Assembly: GCF_014204515.1 (NCBI RefSeq)
Contig: NZ_JACHLI010000007.1
Coordinates: 1-64,000 of the forward strand
Origin: Pseudomonas nitroreducens
GTDB taxonomy: Bacteria; Pseudomonadota; Gammaproteobacteria; Pseudomonadales; Pseudomonadaceae
Length of the DNA: 64,000 nt
Direction of reading: 5' to 3'
Positions 39,348 to 46,825 of this stretch are shown here, piece after piece. How positions within the stretch are numbered: the stretch's first letter is position 1; every line of letters begins with the position of its first letter. The notes beneath the pieces were generated by a model, which saw nothing but the letters and a program-made list of their open reading frames with translations, did no database searches and was not told where the DNA came from. The translations under genes were made by a program, and so were the position numbers.

Positions 39348-42230
39348 ATGTTCTGGGGGTTGGTTAAAACGTTGTTTGCGGCGAAGAGGCCGGCTGTCGC
39401 TGTGTCGGATGTCGGGCAGTTGCTTGCCAAAGCAGGTGCTCATCGCGACAAGGGGCAGGTGCTGGAAGCCATCGAGGCTTTCGAAGCCGTGCTTGCCATT
39501 GATCCCTACAATCCTGTAGCGATGAATGACCTTGCTGCCAGTTTGATGATCCTCGGGCGTGAAGGTGAAGCACGGCTTTACTTCGAAAAGGCCGCGCTCG
39601 TGGACGATACCTTTGTTCCAGCCCAGGTCAACTATGCAGCCAGCTTGAGTGAATCCTACGAAAGTGCGCGGGCGTTGGAGATTTTGCAGGATGCACGCAA
39701 GCTGATGCCGGATGCGGGCTATATCGACTCGGCAATGGCGCGGATCAAGACGAGCTGGGGGGAGGCTGAAGAGGGGAGAGAGCTTTTCCTTTCTGCGTGG
39801 TTGAAAGAGTTCGATGACGCGCGATTTGCCGAGAATTATTTATTTAATAGCTGCTCGGTAGAGTCGGTCAGCTCTGCGCATTTATATGCGGAGCATGCTT
39901 TCTGGGCTGATACATTGCCAGATATTGGGCTGGCACCGGTGCGTGACGGTGAAGAGAGAAGGTCTGGGCGAATCAGGATTGGTTATTTGTCGCCAGATAT
40001 GCGTCAGCATTCGGTTCGTTATTTCTTCAGGCCGTTGCTGGAGGGGCATGATCGTGATCGCTTCGAGATATATGCGTACTATGAATCTGGCGCTGTTGAT
40101 GCGCAGACTGAATTAATTAGGTCGCGCTGTGATTATTTTCGCCATATTCCAGGGTTGATGGACGCCGACTTCGAGAAAATTGTTCTCGATGATGATTTGG
40201 ATATTCTTGTTGAATTGGCTGGGCATACTTCCGTTAATCGCACCGGATACTTACGTCGCCGGTTGGCACGCGTGCAGATGACTGCGCTCGGCTATCCACC
40301 CACAACCGGACTTTCGCAGATCGATTATAAAGTAGTCGATAAGCATGCTGCGCCTGAGGGAACCGAAGGGTTTTATTCCGAGAGATTGCTGCGCCTGCCC
40401 AATACTTTCTGGTGTTTTAACCCTCTGGAGCCGACTCCTGATCCCGCTCCGCCTCCATCGGTGGAGAAGGGCTATGTAACCTTTGGCTGCTATGGCAATA
40501 TTGGAAAAGTCTCAGTCAGCATGCTCGCCAGTTGGCGAGAAATTCTCGAGCGAGTGCCTTGTAGCCGCTTGATTATCAAGTCCATAAACTTTCAGGATCA
40601 TTCTTCCCGCGAGCACTTTGCCTCTCGTATGGTGGGTGCGGGTATCGAGCTTGCGCGAGTCGATCTAGTGTTGCCGGACCAACCGGCAGCGCTATTCAGC
40701 TCTTATGCAGAAATAGACCTGATCCTCGACACTTTCCCATTCAACGGTGGCACGACAAGCGCTTTTGCGCTGTGGATGGGGGTGCCTCTGGTGACACTGC
40801 AGGGCGACATCCTGCTGTCTCGCATGGGAAGTTCGATGCTCCGCGAAGTGGGGTTGCAGGACCTTATTGCGGATCATTTGGATGACTATGTCGAGCGGGC
40901 GGTAGCACTCGCAACCGACACGCAGCGCCTGGTGGACATCCGTGCGAGTATGCGCACCAAGCTCTTGGCCTCCCCGCTGGGCAATGGTCAATTGTATGCA
41001 AGTCAATTCGAGGCTGCTTGCTTGGTAGCCTTGGAGAGTGACTCGGAAGTAGATTTTTCTGATGTCGAGCGAGAGGTTTTGCCCGAGTCGGTTCTGGTTG
41101 AACGTGCAGCAACCGTTTATCGCAGTGGCAATTACGGTGCGGTGACAAGAATTGTCAGATATTGCCTTAATCGTTATCCGAAATGTCTGGAGGCGCACGT
41201 CCTACTGGCGAGAGTGCTCGAGCACCAGGAGGGGCCGCAACAAGGCTATGACAGCCTGGTCGCCGCCAGCCAGTCGATGGAAAGGCCGCTCGATCCGCAG
41301 GTGGCTCTCGCGCTCGCGCGGCTGCAGATACTGCTGGGGCTTAATGTCGAAGCTATGAATGGAATCGACAGCTTTGTTGCGCCTACTGAGGACGCCGAAA
41401 AATACGCACTGTCGCTTCGTGTCTATCAGGCTGTCGCCCGTGCCCGGACTGCGAAACCCGATACCACGGTGAGATCGGGAGAGGGCTTCCTTTCCGTTCT
41501 GGTGCACTGCGACAGCGATGCGAAGTTCGCCGAAATCAGCCAGGGATTGAAAGCTATTCTGCCTCCGCAGAGTTTCGAGTTGTTGCGCGGCAGGGCTGTC
41601 TCTCGCGCTGTTTCATATCGCCAGTTGCTTGGCCAGGCGCGTAGCGATCTCATTGTGCTGCTGCACGAGGATGTGGCGATCTTGTCTCCAGATTTTCACC
41701 GCCAGGCCATTCTGGCGATGGAGCGCTTCGATGTCGTAGGTCCTGCAGGCACGCGCCAACTGCTGTCGCCGCTATGGTTCGAGGTGGACGAAGGTGCGCC
41801 TAGTGGCGCGCTGATCCTGCCTTCTGGGGGCGGTGTGGATGAATTGTGTGTCTACTCGAGTGAACGCTACTCGGAAGACATCGAGGCACTCGAAGGTGGG
41901 TTGATCGTCGCGCGCCGCTCGGCATTTGCTGCAGTCGAACTGGACGAAGGTGCTGAGGATGTGGTTTGCCTGGCCGAGGTGGAATGGTCATTCAGGGCCT
42001 CTCAGGCAGGTTTGCGCCTTGCTGCCGTGCCAGGTTTGGGCGTCGCGAGGCGGGTATTCGACATGCCGCGGGATGATCAGTGGCGACGCTACGCCATGAC
42101 GCTGGCGGAGAAGCATGCTCGCCTGCGGGCCTCCAAGTCTCGGGTAGTCCCTCAAGGAGTATCCATTCCGTTGAGGAGCGGGCTGGACGCTATGCTGGTT
42201 TTGCGGACGCTTTACCTGACCGACCAGTAA
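39348..42230 (+). CDS. TPR-GT41 (OGT-like) glycosyltransferase fused to a StrF-like glycosyltransferase domain
   Basis: This is a 960-residue predicted cytosolic protein. TPR-type helices fill residues 20-160. A GT41/O-GlcNAc-transferase-like catalytic region (about 205-590) follows, with IGYLSPDMRQH (His 221 at the place of the OGT catalytic-site His), LGYPPTTG, FGCYGNIGKVS (the conserved Lys) and LDTFPFNGGTT. A second helical repeat stretch (about 600-700) leads to a C-terminal GT-A-like domain (713-900) with LIVLLHEDV and LEGGLIVARRSAF, resembling the StrF / Glyco_tranf_2_5 family. The start follows GGGGAGTGGGCTGC; the longer frame upstream is unsupported. Codon use is lower in GC than that of the core genes. 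Its place beside two pilin genes suggests O-glycosylation of pilin; this is inference. Confidence 0.85.
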   Translation: MFWGLVKTLFAAKRPAVAVSDVGQLLAKAGAHRDKGQVLEAIEAFEAVLAIDPYNPVAMNDLAASLMILGREGEARLYFEKAALVDDTFVPAQVNYAASLSESYESARALEILQDARKLMPDAGYIDSAMARIKTSWGEAEEGRELFLSAWLKEFDDARFAENYLFNSCSVESVSSAHLYAEHAFWADTLPDIGLAPVRDGEERRSGRIRIGYLSPDMRQHSVRYFFRPLLEGHDRDRFEIYAYYESGAVDAQTELIRSRCDYFRHIPGLMDADFEKIVLDDDLDILVELAGHTSVNRTGYLRRRLARVQMTALGYPPTTGLSQIDYKVVDKHAAPEGTEGFYSERLLRLPNTFWCFNPLEPTPDPAPPPSVEKGYVTFGCYGNIGKVSVSMLASWREILERVPCSRLIIKSINFQDHSSREHFASRMVGAGIELARVDLVLPDQPAALFSSYAEIDLILDTFPFNGGTTSAFALWMGVPLVTLQGDILLSRMGSSMLREVGLQDLIADHLDDYVERAVALATDTQRLVDIRASMRTKLLASPLGNGQLYASQFEAACLVALESDSEVDFSDVEREVLPESVLVERAATVYRSGNYGAVTRIVRYCLNRYPKCLEAHVLLARVLEHQEGPQQGYDSLVAASQSMERPLDPQVALALARLQILLGLNVEAMNGIDSFVAPTEDAEKYALSLRVYQAVARARTAKPDTTVRSGEGFLSVLVHCDSDAKFAEISQGLKAILPPQSFELLRGRAVSRAVSYRQLLGQARSDLIVLLHEDVAILSPDFHRQAILAMERFDVVGPAGTRQLLSPLWFEVDEGAPSGALILPSGGGVDELCVYSSERYSEDIEALEGGLIVARRSAFAAVELDEGAEDVVCLAEVEWSFRASQAGLRLAAVPGLGVARRVFDMPRDDQWRRYAMTLAEKHARLRASKSRVVPQGVSIPLRSGLDAMLVLRTLYLTDQ

Positions 42231-42309
42231 GTATCTGGATTGGATCACTGTCCGACCTTTCGCTAAGTTGTTTGACACGCTTCACAAGGTTAGGAGTGAA
42301 TTATGAAGC

Positions 42310-42325
42310 TGGCATCGTACTTGCT
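42310..42325 (+). promoter_or_regulatory. Sigma-54 promoter of the first pilin gene
   Basis: TGGCATCGTACTTGCT contains GG at 42311-42312 and GC at 42323-42324 with exactly 10 bases between, matching TGGCAY-N5-TTGC. Pseudomonas pilA is classically RpoN/PilSR-dependent. The start is expected near 42336, about 40 nt before the ATG. Confidence 0.85.
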
Positions 42326-42374
42326 TCGAAAGATTGCGCGGCCTTCGTATACCGCAAAATCCAAGGAGAAAAGC

Positions 42375-42779
42375 ATGAAATCGCTTCAGAAGGGCTTTAC
42401 CCTCATCGAATTGATGATCGTCGTAGCGATCATCGGCATTCTGGCGGCCATCGCTCTGCCGGCATACCAGAACTACACCGTTAAAGCTCGTGTATCGGAA
42501 CTGATCCTGGCGGCGAGCAGTGCTCGTACCTGCGTGACCGAAGTTTCCCAATCGGTAGGTACTCTGAACGCTTCCGGTTGTAACATCACCGCGACTGGTC
42601 GTGTGACGGGCGCCACCGTAGCCTCCGGCGGCACCATTACCGTCACTGGCAGCGCGGCAACTACCTCGGTAGGTCGTGCGGTAACTGTGACCCTTGCTCC
42701 GACCTGGACCAACGGCACTGTGACCTGGGCCTGCAGCGGTACTCCGATCGAAGTTATGCCGGGCTCCTGCCGCGGCTGA
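42375..42779 (+). CDS. pilA: Type IV major pilin, first copy
   Basis: This is a 134-residue prepilin with a short leader ending KG, cleaved before Phe (G7/F8). Mature FTLIELMIVVAIIGILAAIALP carries Glu at position 5. Four cysteines are present at 53, 69, 120 and 132; C120-C132 would form the usual C-terminal loop (SGTPIEVMPGS between them), and C53-C69 a second bond. The centre (about 70-115) is rich in Thr, Ser, Val and Gly, plausible for O-glycans. AAGGAGAAAAGC sets the start; a longer in-frame start at 42303 lies before the sigma-54 promoter and is excluded. A terminator follows at 42888. Confidence 0.95.
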   Translation: MKSLQKGFTLIELMIVVAIIGILAAIALPAYQNYTVKARVSELILAASSARTCVTEVSQSVGTLNASGCNITATGRVTGATVASGGTITVTGSAATTSVGRAVTVTLAPTWTNGTVTWACSGTPIEVMPGSCRG

Positions 42780-42887
42780 TCGTCGGCCACTGGCTTTCAC
42801 CTTCCAACGAAGGTGGGCCTTGTGGCATGTACCCATGGATATCGAAGCGCCGGCAGATTCCCGAGATCGGTGCCGATATCTAGGTCG

Positions 42888-42920
42888 ACAGGCGGCGAAT
42901 TTGCCGCCTGTTTGCTTTTT
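42888..42920 (+). terminator. Terminator between the two pilin genes
   Basis: ACAGGCGGC-gaattt-GCCGCCTGT followed by a T-rich run (TTGCTTTTT) lies 13 nt before the second pilin ATG. It should limit read-through from the first pilin gene. Confidence 0.75.
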
Positions 42921-42933
42921 GGCAGAGGTGCGC

Positions 42934-43338
42934 ATGAAGACGATTCAGAAAGGTTTCACGCTCATCGAGCTGATGATTGTGGTGGCCATCATCGGAATTC
43001 TGGCGGCGATTGCCCTTCCCTCGTATCAGAATTACGTGGTCAAGGCGCGGGTGAGCGAATTGTTGCTCGCGGCAGGCAGCGCTCGCACCTGTGTTACGGA
43101 GATGTCGCAGTTGGCCGGTTCCGCCAACGGCTCTGGCTGCACACTCACGGCTGTAGGGCGAGTCACCGGTGCGACTGTTGCATCCAATGGTGTGGTCACG
43201 GTGACCGGATCTGCAGCCACCACTTCTGTGGGGCGTGCGGTGACAGTGGTCCTGCAGCCCACATGGACCGCTGGCACGCTAACATGGGTCTGCAGCGGTA
43301 CGCCGACCGAAGTTATGCCGGCTTCTTGCCGCGGCTGA
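42934..43338 (+). CDS. Type IV pilin, second tandem copy
   Basis: This is a 134-residue prepilin, about four-fifths identical to the first copy (about 26 differences by eye). It has the same leader, cleavage site, Glu5, and four cysteines at matching positions (53, 69, 120, 132). Changes concentrate in residues 57-73 and in the C-terminal loop (SGTPTEVMPAS). GGCAGAGGTGCGC is the ribosome site. No sigma-54 promoter precedes it and a terminator lies just upstream, so expression probably differs. In P. stutzeri a tandem pilAI/pilAII pair is known in which the second gene affects natural transformation; a similar split of roles here is possible but unproven. Confidence 0.93.
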   Translation: MKTIQKGFTLIELMIVVAIIGILAAIALPSYQNYVVKARVSELLLAAGSARTCVTEMSQLAGSANGSGCTLTAVGRVTGATVASNGVVTVTGSAATTSVGRAVTVVLQPTWTAGTLTWVCSGTPTEVMPASCRG

Positions 43339-43398
43339 TCTTTCCATTCCGGATGCGTTGGTTTCCGGAGATATCAGATATTCAAAGAGGTTAGTGGC

Positions 43399-43725
43399 GT
43401 GGGGTTGATTGCATTCTTCACCGGAGCAAGCGCGCGCGAATATGCTGTCGGATTGGCAGAGGAGCTGTCGAAAACCTTGCCGCCCAAGCTGGTTGATGGT
43501 TCTTCCAAGGTTCTATCCGTCAATAAGGTGACTAAGATCCTCGAAGGACTTTACGCCAAAGCCTCCGAGTACCGTGTGAACTCGAAGATTGGATTCATGC
43601 GTCAGGCGATGTTCGCCAATACCTTCCGCTGGCAGTTGACGGAGCTGGGGTATCCCGAGGCGTTCGTGAAGATGGCTACTGAAGGTCTTGTGCTGGCAAT
43701 GACCAAAGTGCGTGAGCTCAAATAG
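43399..43725 (+). CDS. Unrecognised 108-residue protein of the pilin island
   Basis: This is a small, mainly helical, basic soluble protein (AREYAVGLAEELSKTLPPKLVDGSSKVLSVNKVTKIL ... FMRQAMFANTFRWQLTELGYPEAFVKMATEGLVLAMTKVREL). I do not recognise the family. No signal peptide or membrane segment is visible. The start is a GTG preceded at some distance by AAAGAGG. It sits 60 bp after the second pilin and 19 bp before the methyltransferase on the same strand, so it may be cotranscribed with both. It could be a pilus accessory or regulatory protein; nothing in the sequence decides this. Confidence 0.7.
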   Translation: MGLIAFFTGASAREYAVGLAEELSKTLPPKLVDGSSKVLSVNKVTKILEGLYAKASEYRVNSKIGFMRQAMFANTFRWQLTELGYPEAFVKMATEGLVLAMTKVRELK

Positions 43726-43744
43726 ACAACGGTGAGTGTACTTG

Positions 43745-44392
43745 GTGTCCATACAATCGGTTTTGCATGTCGGCTGTGGTCCTTCCCGTCTTGGAGATTT
43801 GCCTGCACTTTTCCAAACGGGCGAATGGCATGAGGTTCGTCTCGATATTGATGAGGGTGTGGAGCCGGATATCGTCGCGTCGATGCTGAATATGGATTTC
43901 GTCGAAGACTGTTCGGTCGATGCGGTGTTTTCTTCACACAATATCGAGCACTTGTATCCTCACGAGGTGCGAACTGCGCTCAGCGAGTTCCTTCGTGTCT
44001 TGAAGCCGGAGGGTGCTCTGATTCTGAAGTGCCCTGACGTCCTCTCGGTCGCCCAGGCTATTGTCGAGAGCGGCAGTGTCGACAGTCCGTTGTACGACTG
44101 TAGTGCAGGACCTATTGCGGCTCTGGATATCTTGTATGGGCACCGGCCTTCCATGGAAGCGGGCAACCTGTTCATGGCACATAAGACCGCATTTACTTCT
44201 AGTTCTCTGGCGAGCGAATTATTCTCAGTGGGTTTTCGTCGTGTTGTGATCGCACGCGATATCCTTTACGGATTGCATGTGGTGGCATACGGCTTTGCTG
44301 TTGATGATGATCGTATCCAGCGTGATTTACAGGGCGTACTCCCGGTGCAGGAAGCGCTGAAGGAAACGACGCTATACGTTCCTCAGAATTGA
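43745..44392 (+). CDS. SAM-dependent methyltransferase (class I)
   Basis: This is a 215-residue Rossmann-fold methyltransferase. Motif I is LHVGCGPSRLGDLP at the very N-terminus, the acidic strand-2 end is RLDIDEG, VDAVFSSHNIEHLYPHEV corresponds to post-motif II, and LRVLKPEGALILKCPD to motif III. Enzymes of this type often act in glycan or cell-surface sugar modification. I prefer the GTG at 43745, which has GGTGAG eight bases upstream; a GTG at 43736 is in frame but has weaker support. Last protein gene of the pilin island, 41 bp before tRNA-Thr. Confidence 0.82.
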   Translation: MSIQSVLHVGCGPSRLGDLPALFQTGEWHEVRLDIDEGVEPDIVASMLNMDFVEDCSVDAVFSSHNIEHLYPHEVRTALSEFLRVLKPEGALILKCPDVLSVAQAIVESGSVDSPLYDCSAGPIAALDILYGHRPSMEAGNLFMAHKTAFTSSSLASELFSVGFRRVVIARDILYGLHVVAYGFAVDDDRIQRDLQGVLPVQEALKETTLYVPQN

Positions 44393-44433
44393 TTTGGCCT
44401 TGGCGTGGTGCTAACTTCCGCCCCGCGAAATTA

Positions 44434-44509
44434 GCCGGTGTAGCTCAGTCGGTAGAGCAGCTCATTCGTAATGAGAAGGTCGGGGGTTCGATTCCTCTTA
44501 CCGGCACCA
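44434..44509 (+). tRNA. tRNA-Thr (CGT)
   Basis: This is a 76-nt cloverleaf: acceptor GCCGGTG pairs with TACCGGC allowing one G-U, the anticodon arm CTCATTCGTAATGAG gives CGT, the T-loop is GTTCGATT, and CCA is encoded. In P. aeruginosa the variable pilin genes lie between pilB and this tRNA-Thr. Confidence 0.98.
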
Positions 44510-44517
44510 GTTTCACC

Positions 44518-44547
44518 AAAAAGCCCCGCTTGTAGCGGGGCTTTTTG
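44518..44547. terminator. Bidirectional terminator, tRNA-Thr / galE
   Basis: AAAAAGCCCCGC-ttgta-GCGGGGCTTTTT lies between the tRNA and the convergent galE and can serve both. Confidence 0.9.
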
Positions 44548-44565
44548 TTGGGCGCAGAAAAGGTG

Positions 44566-45582
44566 TCAGGCGTAGCCGGAAGGGTTCTGGCTTTGCCAGT
44601 TCCAGGCGTCGCGGCACATGTCTTCGATGTTGCGGCTGGCGCTCCAGCGCAGTTGTTCGCCGGCCAGGGTCGGGTCGGCGTGGTAGCTGGCGATGTCGCC
44701 GTCGCGGCGGGGGAGGAACTGGAAAGGCAGTTCGCGGCCGCAGGCCTTTTCGTACGCGCGGATGATTTCCAGCACGCTGTAGCCGCGGCCGGTGCCGATG
44801 TTGAAGGTCTTCGCGCCGTTGTCGCCGTCGAGCCAGCGCAGGGCGGCGAGGTGGGCGCTGGCGAGGTCGCTGACGTGCAGGTAGTCGCGCACGCCGGTGC
44901 CGTCCGGGGTCGGGTAGTCGTTGCCGAATACGCGGATGAAGGGCTGTTTGCCGGTGGCAACCTGGGACACATAGGGCATCAGGTTGTTGGGGATGCCGTT
45001 GGGGTGCTCGCCGATCTGCCCGCTGGCGTGGGCGCCGACCGGGTTGAAGTAGCGCAGGATGGCCATGCTCCACTGCGGATCGGCGCGGGCGATGTCGCGC
45101 AGGGCGATCTCCGCCATCAACTTGGACTGGCCGTAGGGGCTGGCCGGCCCCGTGGGGGCGTCTTCGCGGATCGGGCTTTCGGCCGCCATGCCGTAGACGG
45201 TGGCGGAGGAGCTATAGATGAAGCGCTTCACGCCGTGGCGCTGCATGGCCTGGCAGAGGGTCACGGTGCCGGCGAAGTTGGTCTGGTAGTAGGCGATGGG
45301 ATCGGCGACGGATTCGGCGACGGACTTCAGGCCGGCGAGGTGGATGGCTGCGTCGATGTCGAAGTCGCGCAGCAGTCGATCGAGGACGGCCTCGTCGCGG
45401 ACATCGCCCTCCACGAAGGGGATGGCCTGGCCAGTCAGTTGTTCGATGCGCTGCAGTGGAATGACCGAGCTGTTGCTCAGGTTGTCGAGGACGATGGGGC
45501 GGAAGCCCTGCTCGATCAGTTCCAGGCAGATGTGGGAGCCAATATAGCCGCAGCCCCCGGTCAACAGAATCCGTTTCGTCAT
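44566..45582 (-). CDS. galE: UDP-glucose 4-epimerase
   Basis: This is a 338-residue short-chain dehydrogenase-type enzyme interconverting UDP-glucose and UDP-galactose (often also the N-acetyl forms). The NAD fold starts ILLTGGCGYIGSH; the catalytic SSSATVYG and YGQSK (Tyr/Lys pair) are present, as is KTFNIGTGRGYSVLE. MTKRILL is chosen as the start because it fits the family; the open frame extends 15 codons upstream. High-GC codon use unlike the pilin island. Between tRNA-Thr and nadC, where I recall no galE in P. aeruginosa, so it may be part of the variable region. Confidence 0.95.
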   Translation of the reverse strand: MTKRILLTGGCGYIGSHICLELIEQGFRPIVLDNLSNSSVIPLQRIEQLTGQAIPFVEGDVRDEAVLDRLLRDFDIDAAIHLAGLKSVAESVADPIAYYQTNFAGTVTLCQAMQRHGVKRFIYSSSATVYGMAAESPIREDAPTGPASPYGQSKLMAEIALRDIARADPQWSMAILRYFNPVGAHASGQIGEHPNGIPNNLMPYVSQVATGKQPFIRVFGNDYPTPDGTGVRDYLHVSDLASAHLAALRWLDGDNGAKTFNIGTGRGYSVLEIIRAYEKACGRELPFQFLPRRDGDIASYHADPTLAGEQLRWSASRNIEDMCRDAWNWQSQNPSGYA

Positions 45583-45698
45583 GTTCGCGCCTGCGCTCCC
45601 TGTGCTCGTTCGCCGGTTCGGCCGCACCTGAGTATGTCAGAGGCGGACGAATCGGCGCGCGTGATCCTGTCGGCAGGTCTGCAGGCGGATGTGGCTGC

Positions 45699-46547
45699 TT
45701 ACAGGCTCAGGCGCATGGACAGGTCGAGCGCCTTGATGTCCTTGGTCAGGGTGCCGATGGAGATGTAGTCCACGCCCGTTTCGGCAATGGTGCGCAGGGT
45801 CGCCTCGGTGATGCCGCCGGAGGCTTCCAGCTTGGCGCGGCCGGCGGTGAGGGCGACCGCGGTGCGCATGTCGTCCAGGCTCAGTTCATCGAGCATGACG
45901 ATGTCGGCGCCGGCGTCCAGGGCCTGGCGCAGTTCGTCCAGGTCTTCCACTTCGATCTCCACCGGCTTGCCGGGGGCGATGCGCTGGGCCGCGGAGATCG
46001 CCTGGGCGATGCCGCCACAGGCAGCGATATGGTTTTCCTTGATCAGGAAGGCGTCGAACAGGCCGATACGGTGGTTATGGCAGCCGCCGCAGGTGACCGC
46101 GTACTTCTGCGCCAGGCGCAGGCCGGGCAGGGTCTTGCGGGTGTCGAGCAGCTTCACGCCGGTGCCTTGCACCAGATCGACGTAGTGACGGGCGCGGGTC
46201 GCCGTGCCGGACAGCAGCTGGAGGAAGTTCAGCGCGCTGCGCTCGCCGGTGAGCAGGGCGCGGGCCGGGCCTTCGAGGGTGAACAGCGTCTGGTCGGCGC
46301 TGACCTGCTCGCCGTCACGGACCTGCCAGTTCACCTGCACGCGCGGATCGATCTGGCGGAACACTTCGTCGACCCAGGCGCTGCCGGCGACGATGGCGTT
46401 CTCGCGGGTGATGATACGGGCGGTTGCGTCGCGCTCGGCGGGGATCAGTTGCGCGGTGATGTCGCCGCCGCCGACGTCTTCGGCCAGTGCGGCGCGGACG
46501 TTGGCCTGGATTTCCCCGGTCAGCTCGGCGAGGGTGAGGTTGGGCAT
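45699..46547 (-). CDS. nadC: Nicotinate-nucleotide pyrophosphorylase (quinolinate PRTase)
   Basis: This is a 282-residue enzyme of de novo NAD synthesis, converting quinolinate and PRPP to nicotinate mononucleotide and CO2. TRKTLPGLRLAQKYAVTCGGCHNHR carries the substrate-binding Arg/Lys/His residues; EVEDLDELRQALDAGAD and LEASGGITEATLRTIAETGVDYISIGTLT line the barrel. A TATAAT-like -10 element lies at 46579-46574 on this strand and an AGGAG ribosome site precedes the ATG. Divergent from the second DUF1631 gene. Confidence 0.96.
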   Translation of the reverse strand: MPNLTLAELTGEIQANVRAALAEDVGGGDITAQLIPAERDATARIITRENAIVAGSAWVDEVFRQIDPRVQVNWQVRDGEQVSADQTLFTLEGPARALLTGERSALNFLQLLSGTATRARHYVDLVQGTGVKLLDTRKTLPGLRLAQKYAVTCGGCHNHRIGLFDAFLIKENHIAACGGIAQAISAAQRIAPGKPVEIEVEDLDELRQALDAGADIVMLDELSLDDMRTAVALTAGRAKLEASGGITEATLRTIAETGVDYISIGTLTKDIKALDLSMRLSL

Positions 46548-46693
46548 GGAAGGCTCCTGTTCGCAGTGGCGCGATTATACGGAGGAGGGTGCGTGGCGGG
46601 CAGTGGCGGCGTTTTTTTGTGCTTTCCTGCGATTTCTCTGACGGACGGTGCCTGCGGCTATGTGAATTTCTTCAAGAATGCGTGAAATGTCTC

Positions 46694-46721
46694 TTGGTTG
46701 CGTAAGAAGCTTCCCTATAAT
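46694..46721 (+). promoter_or_regulatory. Sigma-70-like promoter of the second DUF1631 gene
   Basis: TTGGTT (46694-46699) is followed after 16 bases by a perfect TATAAT (46716-46721). The leader to the ATG would be about 100 nt. Confidence 0.6.
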
Positions 46722-46825
46722 GACGTTGAATCTTTCCGCTTTTTGACGCCACTAATTTGACGTTACGGATGACGCTTCGATGACTGTTGGTGCCGCCAGA
46801 TGGGTCTGACGGCAGGAGACTTGCG

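Noticed and set aside
42303..42374. Longer N-terminus for the first pilin
   Set aside because: It would start upstream of the sigma-54 promoter and add a non-prepilin extension. The ATG at 42375 has an ideal ribosome site and leader.
42823..42838. Second sigma-54 promoter before pilin 2 (TGGCATGTACCCATGG)
   Set aside because: The -24 half fits, but the -12 position has TG where GC is required, and the following terminator would block it.
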